Part shown: positions 33,862 through 43,316 of the stretch, one piece after another
How positions within the stretch are numbered: position 1 is the stretch's first letter
Layout of the letters: each line of letters begins with the position of its first letter
Assembly: GCA_900696535.1 (NCBI GenBank)
Contig: CAADGM010000174.1
Location: 1-47,963 of the forward strand
Reading direction: 5' to 3'
Source of the DNA: an uncultured Planctomycetota bacterium
Lineage (GTDB): Bacteria; Planctomycetota; Phycisphaerae; UBA1845; Fen-1342
DNA: 47,963 nucleotides
Notes under the pieces: generated by a model
Databases searched by the model: none
Told to the model about the DNA's origin: nothing
Seen by the model: only the letters and a program-made list of their open reading frames with translations
Program-made: the position numbers and the translations under genes

Positions 33862-35028
33862 CTATTGCCCGCGGCGTTCGCCCCCGCCGGCGCCCGAGCT
33901 CGTCGCCGCGCCCTCGGCCGACCTCTCGCCCTCCCGGGCCTTACCCGCGGGGGGGCGCTCGGTGTCGGCCTTGGCCGCCTCGGCCCGCTGCTTCCGCGAG
34001 GGCAGCACGTCGAGCCGCTCCTTCAAGCGACTGAAGGTGCGATCGATCGGCGCTCTCAAGCGTTCGCGCTCCGCTTTTGCCCGGGCACGCTCGTCGTCGT
34101 TCGCCGCGGCGGCGAGCTTCCGCTCGGCAGCCTGGATGTCGCTGCCTCGCCGGGCGAGGTATCGGTCACGGTCCTGCTGCGAGCTGGCCAGGATGCGGCG
34201 GGCGGACTCCTGCTGGGCAGCGTCGCGTTTGTACCGCTGAATGAATTGCTCGGTGTAGATCTCCCAGTCATCCTTCGGGCGGGCCTCGGCGGGCCGCGTC
34301 GAAACTGGAGCCGGCTTGGCCGTCGGCTGGGCGCCGCCCGTGGCCGGGGGAGGCGTGACCTCCCCGTCCAGGGGCCCCAGTTCGGGCATCGGCTGGCCGG
34401 TGAGGGCGGCAGTCTTGGCCTCCTCCTGAGCGCGCACGACGGCCTGCTCGCGCCGGGCCTGCTCCTCGCGGAACTTCTCGCTGCGGACCCACTCGGTCTC
34501 CCAGTCGAACCCGCCATCTGACCAGACCTGTAGCCGCCGCGTGGCGTAGTCCACGCCGACGTTGAACGCGGCCAGCTCCCCGTCCATCTGGAGCTGCTGC
34601 TGGTCGTTGAGCACGGGTCGGATCGTGTCCGCGGTCTCGCGGATCAGCCCGACGAAATTGGTCAGCAGTGGCTGCGTGCGCTGGGCCCAGTCGGCGACGA
34701 ACTGCGGTGAGGGGGGATCCTCGCCGAGCAGCGCGACCGCGTAGTCGTTCATGATGCGGATGAACTCGTTGCGGTTCTCTTTCAGGAACTGCGGGAACCG
34801 CGCCCGGATCTCCTCGCGGACCGTCAGGAACTGGTCTTCGTCAAACTTGTAGTGATCCGCCATGTCGTCCACGATCCGGTCCACCGCCAGGTCGATCACC
34901 TGGTCGGTGAGCAGGAACAGCGGCGGCGGCTCGTCGTCGTCCGACCACTGGGCTTGAGCGCTCGCGCAGACAAGCAGCACCAGTCCGGTCACCAGCGGGA
35001 AAGCAATCAGCGACCTGCGTCGCAGCAT
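33862..35028 (-). CDS. Exported coiled-coil-rich protein, paralogue 1 of an unrecognised family
   Basis: The 388-residue protein has a signal peptide (ending CASAQAQ), a conserved N-terminal domain (LTDQVIDLAVDRIVDDMADHY, then VREEIRARFPQFLKENRNEF, LLGEDPPSP, WAQR), a WETEW motif, a Pro/Ala linker, a second conserved block beginning DDWEIYTEQFIQRYKRDAAQQ and a charged coiled coil of Ala/Glu/Arg. The acidic, Gly-rich tail looks disordered. It is homologous along its length to the next gene upstream. AGGAG precedes ATG 35028. I do not recognise a family and no active-site residues are visible; an envelope or periplasmic role is likely. Confidence 0.8.
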   Translation of the reverse strand: MLRRRSLIAFPLVTGLVLLVCASAQAQWSDDDEPPPLFLLTDQVIDLAVDRIVDDMADHYKFDEDQFLTVREEIRARFPQFLKENRNEFIRIMNDYAVALLGEDPPSPQFVADWAQRTQPLLTNFVGLIRETADTIRPVLNDQQQLQMDGELAAFNVGVDYATRRLQVWSDGGFDWETEWVRSEKFREEQARREQAVVRAQEEAKTAALTGQPMPELGPLDGEVTPPPATGGAQPTAKPAPVSTRPAEARPKDDWEIYTEQFIQRYKRDAAQQESARRILASSQQDRDRYLARRGSDIQAAERKLAAAANDDERARAKAERERLRAPIDRTFSRLKERLDVLPSRKQRAEAAKADTERPPAGKAREGERSAEGAATSSGAGGGERRGQ

Positions 35029-35078
35029 GTTCGACTCCTGGGTAACGTCTGCCCGCGCCGCGCACGTGCGGCGTCGGC

Positions 35079-36173
35079 TCAGGGCGTGCGCGTATCGTTG
35101 CCGGCGGCACCCTCCGGCTTGTCGCCACTCTTACCCGCGGGAAGCTGCCGCTCCATCTCGCCGCGGGCGGCCTCAGCACGCTGCTTCTTGGACGGCAGCC
35201 GATCGAGCCGCTCCTTGAGCTCGTTGAAGTAGCGCTCCAGCGGCGCCTGGAGCCGCTCCAGCTCGGCGCGGATCTTGGCCTTGTCCTCTTCGCCCTGCGC
35301 GGCGGCGAGCTTCCGCTCGAGCGCCGTGATGTCGGCGAGCCGGCGGCGCAGGTAGCGCTCGCGTTGTTCCTGCACGCTGGCGAGGATTCGTCGGGCGGTG
35401 TTCTGCTGGGCATCGTCGAGCTTGTAGCGGCGGATGAAGTTCTCGACGTAGATCTCCCACTCGTCCTTGGGCTTGCTGGGCGCGGACGCGGCGTTCGGCT
35501 TGCGCTGGCCCGGCGCGGCGTCGGCGCCGGCCGCTTCGGTGCCGGAGGACGCGTCGCGCAAGACGGCGGAACTGGCTTCCTCCTGGGCGCGCTCGAACTC
35601 TTCGCGCCGCTGCCGCTCGGTCTCGCGGAACTTCTCGCTCCGCGGCCACTCGGTCTCCCAGTCGTAGCCGCCGGCGGACCAGACCTGGAGGCGGTTGTTG
35701 AGCAGCCCCACGCCTACTTGCCAGGCGGCGTATTCCGCATCCATCTGCACCTGTTGCTCGTCGCGGAGGTTCGGGCGAATGGCCTCGCGGGTCTCGTCGA
35801 CGACCTCCGAGAATCCGTCGACCAGCGGCTTGAGCCGCTGCGCCCAGTCGGCCACGACCTGCGGCTCGGGCGGGTCCTCACCCAGGATCGCGACCAGGTA
35901 GTCGTTGGACAGGCGGATAATCTCGTTGCGGTTCTCCAGGAAGAACTGTGGGAAGCCGGCGCGGATCTCCTCGCGAACGGCGAAGAGCTGGTCCTCGTCG
36001 AGGTTGTAGCGCTTGGCCATGTCGTCGACCATGCGGTCGGTCATCAGGCCGATGATCTGCTCGTTGAACAGGAAGACCGGCGTCTCATCGGCGCGCGTCG
36101 GCTGCGCCATGGCCGCCGTCGCCAGCGACAAAGCGAACGCCGCCGTGCATGTCAGTGCCAAGCCGCGCGACAT
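35079..36173 (-). CDS. Exported coiled-coil-rich protein, paralogue 2 of the same family
   Basis: The 364-residue product starts at ATG 36173, with GGAGG 7 nt upstream; an in-frame TTG immediately before is a worse start. Signal peptide (ending TAAMAQ), then VREEIRAGFPQFFLENRNE, LGEDPPEP, WETEWPRSEKFRE, and DEWEIYVENFIRRYKLDDAQQ followed by a long Arg/Glu coiled coil. Shared blocks with paralogue 1 cover most of both proteins, but the central linker and tail differ. The two are in the same orientation, 50 nt apart, and probably form one transcript with this gene first. Confidence 0.8.
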   Translation of the reverse strand: MSRGLALTCTAAFALSLATAAMAQPTRADETPVFLFNEQIIGLMTDRMVDDMAKRYNLDEDQLFAVREEIRAGFPQFFLENRNEIIRLSNDYLVAILGEDPPEPQVVADWAQRLKPLVDGFSEVVDETREAIRPNLRDEQQVQMDAEYAAWQVGVGLLNNRLQVWSAGGYDWETEWPRSEKFRETERQRREEFERAQEEASSAVLRDASSGTEAAGADAAPGQRKPNAASAPSKPKDEWEIYVENFIRRYKLDDAQQNTARRILASVQEQRERYLRRRLADITALERKLAAAQGEEDKAKIRAELERLQAPLERYFNELKERLDRLPSKKQRAEAARGEMERQLPAGKSGDKPEGAAGNDTRTP

Positions 36174-36302
36174 CAACCGCCTCCCTCACCTGGAGCGCCC
36201 CCGCTGAACCACGCGTATCTCCTCCACTCGATCGGCCATTCTAGGGTGTCCCACGGGCGGACCGCGCCGCCATCGGGGATCGCCAAACAGCCTAACACAA
36301 GT

Positions 36303-37226
36303 TCACACAAGCGCGCCCGGTGAAGCCGGCCGTTCCGCACGCCACCGGTCGACCGCGATTCGCAGGGCGGCGATGTACGCGGGACCTGTGCCGCAACATC
36401 CGCCCACGACACGGGCGCCCGCCTCGATCCAGCCGACCGCCAGCGCGGCGTACTGCTCCGGTGTCGGACTGTCGGTGTAGCTCCAGCCTGGCAGCGGCCG
36501 CACGTTGCCAACGTGGCCGTAGGCCACCAGCGGCAGCCGCGTCGCGACGCGCAGGGCCGCCATTCCGGCCGCCAGCCCACGCGGCGGCACGCAATTCACG
36601 CCCAAGGCCAGCGGTTCGAACTCCGTCACGGCCGCGACAGCCTCGGCAGACGAGTCACCCCCGAGAAGCTTCCCGTCTTCACGCAGGATGAACGACACGA
36701 CAAACGGCAAGCCGACACCGTGGGCGGCGGCGGCCGCGGCCCGCGCCTCTCGTGCCGACCCGATCGTCTCGATCCAGAGGAGATCTGGCGCAGCCCGCGA
36801 CAGCCAGGCGGCGTTGACCTGATGCTCGGCGGACAGCTCGCGCTCGGGCGGCACGCGCTCGGGAGAGTAGCAATCCTCAACCGGTCCGACGCTTGCGGCT
36901 ACCAGTGTGTCGCTGCCGCGTGCCGCTCTGCGGGCCAGCTCGACCGCGCGGGCGGCGATCGCGGGGCCGTCGGCGTAGCGCCCGGCGCGTTGAAGCGCGC
37001 GTGGGTTGGTGCGGAACGTGTTGGCGACGAGGATGTCCGCCCCCGCGCGCACATAGGACTCATGGATGGAGAGTACCGCCTGCGGCGCGTCCAGCAGCGA
37101 CGCGGCCGACCACAGCGGCGCCGGCGTGGCCACGCCGAGCCGCTCCAGCTCGGTGCCCACGGCCCCGTCCAGAACCAGAGGACCGCGCGCCAGCCAGTCT
37201 GCGACATGGTCTGCCGAACGATTCAC
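36303..37226 (-). CDS. Homocysteine S-methyltransferase family protein
   Basis: TIM-barrel methyltransferase related to the homocysteine-binding domain of MetH and to BHMT-type enzymes. From GTG 37226 the 307-residue protein begins near the canonical LVLDGAVGTELERLG and has GADILVANTFRTN, a zinc-binding Cys in GVNCVPP and the GGCCGT pair near the C-terminus. GTG 37226 is chosen over 37316 because GGGAG lies 6 nt upstream and the extra N-terminus is Arg-rich. It has no corrinoid domain, so the methyl donor may be S-methylmethionine or a betaine-like compound, or it may be a partner protein; not decidable here. Confidence 0.88.
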   Translation of the reverse strand: MNRSADHVADWLARGPLVLDGAVGTELERLGVATPAPLWSAASLLDAPQAVLSIHESYVRAGADILVANTFRTNPRALQRAGRYADGPAIAARAVELARRAARGSDTLVAASVGPVEDCYSPERVPPERELSAEHQVNAAWLSRAAPDLLWIETIGSAREARAAAAAAHGVGLPFVVSFILREDGKLLGGDSSAEAVAAVTEFEPLALGVNCVPPRGLAAGMAALRVATRLPLVAYGHVGNVRPLPGWSYTDSPTPEQYAALAVGWIEAGARVVGGCCGTGPAYIAALRIAVDRWRAERPASPGALV

Positions 37227-37375
37227 GGCACACTCCCGGCCGACGCGGCCGCCCTGCAAGCCGCGACGCCGCGTCGTTATGATACGCGGGCGTCGTCGTC
37301 CGCTCCCCGCCCGCACGGCTGCCCCGGCGTTGCCGGCGCCGATCCCGGGTGCTTCCTGAAGAGGCGCGCGATTCC

Positions 37376-38674
37376 ATGCCAGAAACGCTCCTGATCAAGA
37401 ACGGTCGGGTAATCGATCCGTCCCAGTCGGTCGACGAAGTTGCTCCCGTACTCATTCGTGACGGCCGCATTGCCGCCATCGGCCGGGGCGCGCTCGCCGC
37501 GGCGGACCAGGCCGTCGACGCCACCGGCCTGATCGTGACGCCCGGGCTGATCGACATGCACGTCCACCTGCGCGAGCCGGGGCAGGAGGAGTGTGAGACG
37601 ATCGAATCGGGGACGGCCGCCGCTGCTGCGGGCGGCTTCACGGCCGTGGCGTGCATGCCGAACACGAATCCGCCGCTGGACAGCGACGCGGCGATCGAGT
37701 TCGTGCTTCGGCAGGCGGCTCGGGCGGGCTCCGCCCGGGTGCATCCGATTGGTGCGCTGACGTCCGGGCGGCAGGGCAAGGAGCTGGCCGAGATCGGGAT
37801 GATGGCGCGGGCCGGGGCGGTGGCCTTCAGCGACGACGGCGCGGGGATTGCGGACGCGGGCGTGTGCCTGCGGGCGATGCGCTACCTGAGCATGTTCGAC
37901 AAGTTGTTCATCCAGCACTGCGAGGACCCGACGCTGGCGGGCAGCGGCTGCATGAACGCGGGACCGACCGCGACGCGCCTGGGACTGCCCGGCATCCCGG
38001 CCATTGCAGAAGTGGTCATGGTGCAGCGCGACATCACGCTCATGCAGGCCGCGGGCGTGCGCTACCACGTGGCCCACGTCTCGACGGCGGGCGCGGTCGA
38101 GCTCGTGCGCGCCGCCAAGGCCAAGGGCCTGCGGGTCACGTGCGAGGTCTGCCCGCACCACCTGCTGATGACCGACGAGATCTGCGCGGGGTACGACTCG
38201 GTCTACAAGGTCAATCCGCCGCTTCGGAGCCGGGCCGACGTCGATGCCTGCATCGAGGGCGTGCGCGATGGGACCATCGACTGCCTCGTCACGGACCACG
38301 CCCCACACGGCAAGGAAGACAAGGAGCGCGAGTTTCAGTATGCCCCGTTCGGCATGATCGGGTTGGAGACCGCGCTACCGCTCTACATCGAGGCGCTCGT
38401 CGCGCCGGGGGTGATCGACTGGCCCCGCCTGGTGCGGATGCTCTCCACGCGACCGGCCGAGCTGCTCGGTGTGACCGGCGGCACGCTCCGCGAGGGTGCG
38501 CCCGCGGACGTGACGCTCATCGACCCCGAACGCATCTGGACGATCGACGCGGAGCAGTTCCGGTCCAAGAGCCGCAACACGCCCTGGAACAAGCGCACGG
38601 TGCGCGGCAAGGCGGTGGGCACGCTCGTTGACGGCGTGTGGAAGTACCGCGACGCGGCGTTTCCGGCGGGCTGA
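37376..38674 (+). CDS. pyrC: Dihydroorotase, class I
   Basis: Third step of pyrimidine synthesis: cyclises carbamoyl-aspartate. The 432-residue amidohydrolase has the zinc HxH in DMHVHLREPG, CMPNTNPP, FSDDG, CEVCPHHLLMTD and the catalytic Asp in VTDHAPH; the substrate-contact stretch KVNPPLR is present. Class I members of this length are typical of bacteria that pair it with aspartate transcarbamoylase; pyrB is not next to it here. ATG 37376 is chosen over 37349; GAAGAGG lies about 11 nt upstream. Confidence 0.96.
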   Translation: MPETLLIKNGRVIDPSQSVDEVAPVLIRDGRIAAIGRGALAAADQAVDATGLIVTPGLIDMHVHLREPGQEECETIESGTAAAAAGGFTAVACMPNTNPPLDSDAAIEFVLRQAARAGSARVHPIGALTSGRQGKELAEIGMMARAGAVAFSDDGAGIADAGVCLRAMRYLSMFDKLFIQHCEDPTLAGSGCMNAGPTATRLGLPGIPAIAEVVMVQRDITLMQAAGVRYHVAHVSTAGAVELVRAAKAKGLRVTCEVCPHHLLMTDEICAGYDSVYKVNPPLRSRADVDACIEGVRDGTIDCLVTDHAPHGKEDKEREFQYAPFGMIGLETALPLYIEALVAPGVIDWPRLVRMLSTRPAELLGVTGGTLREGAPADVTLIDPERIWTIDAEQFRSKSRNTPWNKRTVRGKAVGTLVDGVWKYRDAAFPAG

Positions 38675-38683
38675 GTCGTCGGC

Positions 38684-40183
38684 TCAATCGACCAGCAGTC
38701 GGCGGGCCAACTCCCACGGCACTCGGATCGCCGGCAGCGGCCCGTGATTGAACATCAACAGTGACCACACGAACGCGTGCTGGGTCACCACCCAGCCGAG
38801 GACCTGCGGCAGCAGCGGCACGCGCAGGACGGCCCGGCGAATCGCGGCGACGGGGCCGCGCGGGGCAGCGTCCACGCGCTTCATCCACTCCGCCCAGCGC
38901 TGGTTGACGGCCAGCATCAGCCCCATGACCACGCCCCAGGACGCCGCCGCCAGCACGGGCGGATGCCACGCGCCGCAGACGGCGAAGGTGACGACGTTGT
39001 TGAGCGTCTGATGCCGGCGGTTGCCGCCCAGGGGGATGTAGATGTAGTCGCGCAGGATCATCGACAGGCTGATGTGCCAGCGGCGCCAGAAGTCGCGCAG
39101 GCTGGTGGCCAGCCAGGGCTTGTTGAAGTTCTCGACCTGCCGGTAGCCGAGCAGCCGCGCGATCCCCGCGGAGATATCGACGTAACCGCTCATCTCGATG
39201 TAGATCCAGAAGATCGGCATGAACAGGCCGAGGTAGAGCCAGAGCGTGCTGATCGACTCGGGGTAGTCGAAGTAGTGGAAGTGCTTCTGCGGATTGCCGC
39301 CCAGGCCCATGTTGTAGTACATCGCCGGGCGCAGGTAGAGCTGCGCGAAGATCGACTTGACGACCCCCAGGCCCATGCGGGCCAGAGCGGACGGCACCCG
39401 CGCCAGCTTGCGGCGCTGGTGGCACGTGTCCAACTCGTCCTGGAACACGTCGTAGCGCTCCAGCGGCCCCTGGATGAGCGCGGGGCCGTAGCTGATGTAC
39501 GTGAGAAAGTTGAGCAGCGTTCGGCGATGAGGCGGGATGCTGTCGCGGCGAAGCTCGCTGAAGTAGTGCAGCATTCGCACCAGCAGGTAGGCCGTCCCGA
39601 TCGTGTGGGCATCGAAGAACACCGCCGTCAGCAGGGGAATGAAGCCCAGCCGCTCGCGGACCGCCTCGAACGGTCGGAAGCTCGGCTCCCACCACAGCCC
39701 GCGCGACCCGAGCGGAAAGAGATACGGCAGGTTCTCCTGCAGCCACGCATTCAGCCCGACGGGCAGAAACGCCCAGCGCACCAGCAGCGTGCCGACGTAG
39801 ACACCGACGACTACTCCGATGGCCAGCAGCGGGGGGCCCCAGGGGCGTGCGCCCGGGCGCCGGCACAGGCGCGCGTAGTGCTCCGAGAATTGGAACAGCG
39901 CGACGCCCGCCAGCAGCCAGAACACGAGGTACGCCGCCCCGAAGACGTAGCCGATGAAGGCGCAGCTCGCCGCCAGCAGACCGGCGCGAAGGTGGCGGGC
40001 CGGGACGAGCAGCAGCAGCGGCACGAGCGGCAGGAACCACGCCACCAGGAAGCGATCGTCGAAGATCTTGGCCAGCCAGAAGTCGCGCAGCTCCCCCCAC
40101 GGCGCGGTGCGCAGCGGCTCCAGCGCCGCCGCCCACGCGTCGGTAATCCACGTGCTGAACGTGCTGTGGGTGCTGGCGGTCAT
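38684..40183 (-). CDS. MBOAT family O-acyltransferase
   Basis: The 499-residue polytopic protein has around nine hydrophobic segments and the membrane-bound O-acyltransferase core: TYISYGPALIQGPLERY, FFEN-type MSGYVDISAGIARLLGY, then NFNKPWLATSLRDFWRRWHISLSM, DYIYIPLGGNR and the catalytic-His segment CGAWHPP. MBOAT enzymes of the AlgI/DltB/PatA type transfer acyl groups to extracellular glycans or teichoic acids. The usual periplasmic partner (AlgJ/AlgX or SGNH hydrolase) is not adjacent. No Shine-Dalgarno is clear before ATG 40183. Its acceptor may be a surface polysaccharide (inference). Confidence 0.92.
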   Translation of the reverse strand: MTASTHSTFSTWITDAWAAALEPLRTAPWGELRDFWLAKIFDDRFLVAWFLPLVPLLLLVPARHLRAGLLAASCAFIGYVFGAAYLVFWLLAGVALFQFSEHYARLCRRPGARPWGPPLLAIGVVVGVYVGTLLVRWAFLPVGLNAWLQENLPYLFPLGSRGLWWEPSFRPFEAVRERLGFIPLLTAVFFDAHTIGTAYLLVRMLHYFSELRRDSIPPHRRTLLNFLTYISYGPALIQGPLERYDVFQDELDTCHQRRKLARVPSALARMGLGVVKSIFAQLYLRPAMYYNMGLGGNPQKHFHYFDYPESISTLWLYLGLFMPIFWIYIEMSGYVDISAGIARLLGYRQVENFNKPWLATSLRDFWRRWHISLSMILRDYIYIPLGGNRRHQTLNNVVTFAVCGAWHPPVLAAASWGVVMGLMLAVNQRWAEWMKRVDAAPRGPVAAIRRAVLRVPLLPQVLGWVVTQHAFVWSLLMFNHGPLPAIRVPWELARRLLVD

Positions 40184-40294
40184 CGCGGCGGGGCAGGTTC
40201 TAACGCAAGCTCGCGCGGCCGCAAAGTGCTACGTCGTGCCCGAACGCGCCCCGCTCGTGCGGCTGCCACGGGGCAATCACAGCCGCCGCTTGCA

Positions 40295-42451
40295 TCACGC
40301 GGCATCGATGAGCCGCAGGCGGTCGCCGAATACGCGCCGCAGGGCGGGGAGCAGGGCAGCGTGCTCGCGGCGCTCGAGCCGTGGATCGCCGCGCACGAGG
40401 GCGAAGGCGTCCTCGCGGGCCTGCTCAAGCAGTTCGTAGTCACTCACGAGGTCGGCCGCGCGCAGCTCCGGCAGGCCGTGCTGGCGCGTCCCGAACAGCT
40501 CGCCCGGCCCGCGTTGCTCGAGGTCGGCCTCGGCGATCTTGAAGCCGTCGGTCGTGCGGGCCATGACGGCCAGGCGCTGAGCGGCACGCGGGCCCGAGCC
40601 GGCGGCGATGAGCACGCACAACCCCGGGCGGCTGCTTCGTGCGATCCGTCCACGAAGCTGGTGGAGCTGCGAAAGGCCGAACCGGTCCGCGTGCTCGACG
40701 ATCATAATCGTCGCCGCCGAGACGTCGACGCCCACCTCGACCACGGTCGTCGCGACGATCGCGTGGAGTCGCCCGGCCGCGAAGTCGTCGATGACCTGCT
40801 GCTTCCCGCCACTGGGCAGGCTCCCGTGCAGCAGCCCGACGCGCAGCCCCCGCCACGGGCCCTGCGTGAGCCGGGCGTGCTCGGCCAGCACGCTGGTCAA
40901 CTCGCGCCCGTTGCCGGCCTTGGCGCCGCGACTGCCTCGCGGCTCGATCGTCGGGTCGGGCGGGTCCGCGGTCGGATGTTCGCCGGACGGCTGGCCCGGT
41001 TCCTCGCCGATCAGCGGGCAGACGACGTATGCCTGCTCGCCCCCCTCCAGCCGTCGACGCACGTAGCCCATCACCAGATCCCACTTCGCCGGCGTGACGA
41101 CGCGCGTCTCAATTGTGCCCCGGCCCGGCGGCGAGGCACGAATCACCGACACGTCCAGGTCACCCAGTACCGTCATGCCGAGCGTTCGCGGGATCGGCGT
41201 CGCCGTCATCACGAGGTAGTGCGGCTGGATGCCCTTGGTGCGAAACTCGTGCCGCTGGAGGACGCCGAACTTGTGCTGCTCGTCCACGACCACCAAGGCC
41301 AGCTCATTGAAGGCGACATCCTTCTGGATCAGCGCCTGCGTGCCGACCACGAGGTCCATCTCGCCGCGCTCCACCGCGGCCAGCGCTTCGCGACGCTGCC
41401 GGGCCGGCAGCCCGCCCCGCAGCAGGACCGCGCGCACCCGGCTGCCGGCCAGGTACTGCCCGATCCGCTCGAAGTGCTGGGCGGCCAGGATCTCGGTGGG
41501 CGCCATGATCGCGGCCTGGCAGCCGTGCGCAACGGCGACGAGGCAGGCGTAGAGCGCGACCACCGTCTTGCCGCAGCCCACGTCCCCCTGGAGCAACCGC
41601 GTCATCGGGCGGCCGCTTCCGAGATCGGCCACGATATCCCGCACCGCCGCGTCCTGCGCGGGCGTCAGCGGAAACGGGAACCGCGCCCGGATTCGCTGGT
41701 CGATCTCGGGCGTCACGGGCAGCTTACGACCGGCCTGAAGCCGCAGCCGCCGATCCCGTCGCAAGGCCATCGCGAGCTCGATCAGGAAGAGTTCCTCGTA
41801 GGCGAGCCGGCGTCGGGCCTGCTGGAGCGCCGCGTCCGTCGGGGGCGCGTGCATGTCGCGAATGGCCTGCTCGCGATCGACCAACCCGCGTTTGGCGCGC
41901 AGCGGCGCGGGGACGATCTCCTCAACCGGCAGCCGGGGGTGCTGGAGCACGGCCAGCACCGTTCGGCGGATCAGCGCGTTCTTGAGCTGCGCGTTGCCGC
42001 GGTAGACGCCGACCTGGCGCTGGCCGCGTTGCGGCGGGCTGAGGACCACGTCGGGCTCGTAGACCTGGACCTGCGGCTGGACCATCTCGGGCAGGTCGTC
42101 GTACAACGTCACCTTGCCGGTGGCGACAATCGTGGCGCCGCGGAAGATGCGGCTGGCGCGCCGCTCGCGGTTGAACCAGCGCAGGACGCACGTGCCGGTG
42201 CCGTCGTCGACCTCGACGCGCAGCCCGGGCGGCCGCCCGCCGATGTCGACCACTTCGCCGCGAATCGTTGCGATCTGGTCGAGCTGGAGGTCCTCGATGG
42301 CGACCTCGCCGGAGTCGTACTCGTGCCGGAAGGGGAAGTACTCGAGCAGCTCACCGACCGTCTTGAGTCCGAGTGAGGCAAACCACGCGGCGCGGCGCGG
42401 TCCCACGCCTTTGACGTACTGAATGGCGTCGTCCGCTCGGAGCTGCGGCAT
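40295..42451 (-). CDS. recG: ATP-dependent DNA helicase RecG
   Basis: Superfamily 2 helicase that remodels stalled forks and branched intermediates. The 718-residue protein has the N-terminal wedge/OB domain (VKGVGPRRAAWFASLGLKTV, DDGTGTCVLRWFN), Walker A GDVGCGKT, DEQH box (VVDEQHKFGVLQR), TATPIPRT, and the C-terminal helicase half with DRFGLSQLHQLRGRIAR. A short, non-conserved insert (EHPTADPPDPTIEPRGSR) separates part of the second helicase lobe. ATG 42451 is chosen over 42487 because PQLRADDAIQYVKG is close to the family start. Identification is secure. Confidence 0.98.
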   Translation of the reverse strand: MPQLRADDAIQYVKGVGPRRAAWFASLGLKTVGELLEYFPFRHEYDSGEVAIEDLQLDQIATIRGEVVDIGGRPPGLRVEVDDGTGTCVLRWFNRERRASRIFRGATIVATGKVTLYDDLPEMVQPQVQVYEPDVVLSPPQRGQRQVGVYRGNAQLKNALIRRTVLAVLQHPRLPVEEIVPAPLRAKRGLVDREQAIRDMHAPPTDAALQQARRRLAYEELFLIELAMALRRDRRLRLQAGRKLPVTPEIDQRIRARFPFPLTPAQDAAVRDIVADLGSGRPMTRLLQGDVGCGKTVVALYACLVAVAHGCQAAIMAPTEILAAQHFERIGQYLAGSRVRAVLLRGGLPARQRREALAAVERGEMDLVVGTQALIQKDVAFNELALVVVDEQHKFGVLQRHEFRTKGIQPHYLVMTATPIPRTLGMTVLGDLDVSVIRASPPGRGTIETRVVTPAKWDLVMGYVRRRLEGGEQAYVVCPLIGEEPGQPSGEHPTADPPDPTIEPRGSRGAKAGNGRELTSVLAEHARLTQGPWRGLRVGLLHGSLPSGGKQQVIDDFAAGRLHAIVATTVVEVGVDVSAATIMIVEHADRFGLSQLHQLRGRIARSSRPGLCVLIAAGSGPRAAQRLAVMARTTDGFKIAEADLEQRGPGELFGTRQHGLPELRAADLVSDYELLEQAREDAFALVRGDPRLERREHAALLPALRRVFGDRLRLIDAA

Positions 42452-42588
42452 GTCGCGGATTGTCGTGCGACACTGCGGCGCGATCAATCCGGGACGGGGG
42501 CGCGCGGCGCTGCTAAGGCGTCGTGGGGCGCGGCGAAGGCGCCGCGGGGCGCAATCCCGGGTCGTACGGCCAGGCGCGCGGGGGCGAG

Positions 42589-43071
42589 CTAGGGAATCAC
42601 CAGGCGCGTTCCGACCTGCATCTTCTTCGGATCGGGTACCTTGGCTTTGTTGGCGTTCCAGATGTCGCGCCAGCGGTTGGGTGTCCCGTAGTACTGCCGC
42701 GAGATGCTCGACAGCGTCTCACCGCGGCTGACCACGTGCACCCGGCCGCCCCTCGGGCTCGGCTCGGCCATCGGCGGCGGCGCCTCGGCGCGCGAAGCGC
42801 GCGGCGTCATCGTTGGCGAGCTGACCGGCGGCAGCTCTTCATACTGCTGCGGCGGGGGGGAGGAGGCTGACGAGGTGCCGCGCGGCGTGATCATCGGGTC
42901 CGTCGCGTAGGGGTCCGAGGTGGCCGGCGGGCTCGTGACCGGACCGATCTCGGTGATACCTGAGTCAGACGGAGCCGGCTCGGCCTGCGCGCTCGGCTTC
43001 TTGTTCTTGTCTTCGCATGCCACCAGTGCCAGGGGGACCAGGAAGACCAGGGCCAGCGACCAACGCTTCAT
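42589..43071 (-). CDS. LysM-domain lipoprotein
   Basis: The 160-residue product has a lipoprotein signal (Cys19 in LVAC), a long Pro/Ser/Ala-rich linker and a C-terminal LysM domain (about 112-160: HVVSRGETLSSISRQYYG, then KVPDPKKMQVGTRLVIP). LysM binds peptidoglycan or related GlcNAc polymers, so it likely tethers membrane and wall. AAGGAG precedes ATG 43071 at normal spacing. It lies on the same strand and downstream of the ComEC-like gene. Confidence 0.93.
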   Translation of the reverse strand: MKRWSLALVFLVPLALVACEDKNKKPSAQAEPAPSDSGITEIGPVTSPPATSDPYATDPMITPRGTSSASSPPPQQYEELPPVSSPTMTPRASRAEAPPPMAEPSPRGGRVHVVSRGETLSSISRQYYGTPNRWRDIWNANKAKVPDPKKMQVGTRLVIP

Positions 43072-43316
43072 CGGAACTTCTCCTTGCGACCGCCGCGAAG
43101 CCTGCGTCCGTACTCGCCGCGCGGAACCGCGCCCTCATCGCAATGGTCGATTCGTCGCGCTCCTTACGCGCGCCGCCGGGGCCAGCGCGATGCCTGGCCG
43201 GGTGGCGACGTGGCCGCCGCTCGACGCGCCGTGCGGGCAGACGACCGGCGCGCATCAAACACCAACCGCCGGTCTTTGTAAAGCACGCTCGTTCGCCTCC
43301 GCACTGGGGCCGCCGG

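Noticed and set aside
36613-36624. GGTTCGAACTCC, similar to a tRNA T-loop
   Set aside because: It lies inside the homocysteine methyltransferase gene and no acceptor stem, D-arm or anticodon arm can be folded around it.
38777-42376. A very long plus-strand frame (1199 codons) antisense to the MBOAT and recG genes
   Set aside because: It is the shadow of two well-identified minus-strand genes and the intervening DNA; its product is Arg/Gln/His/Pro-rich with no domain. High GC makes antisense frames long here.
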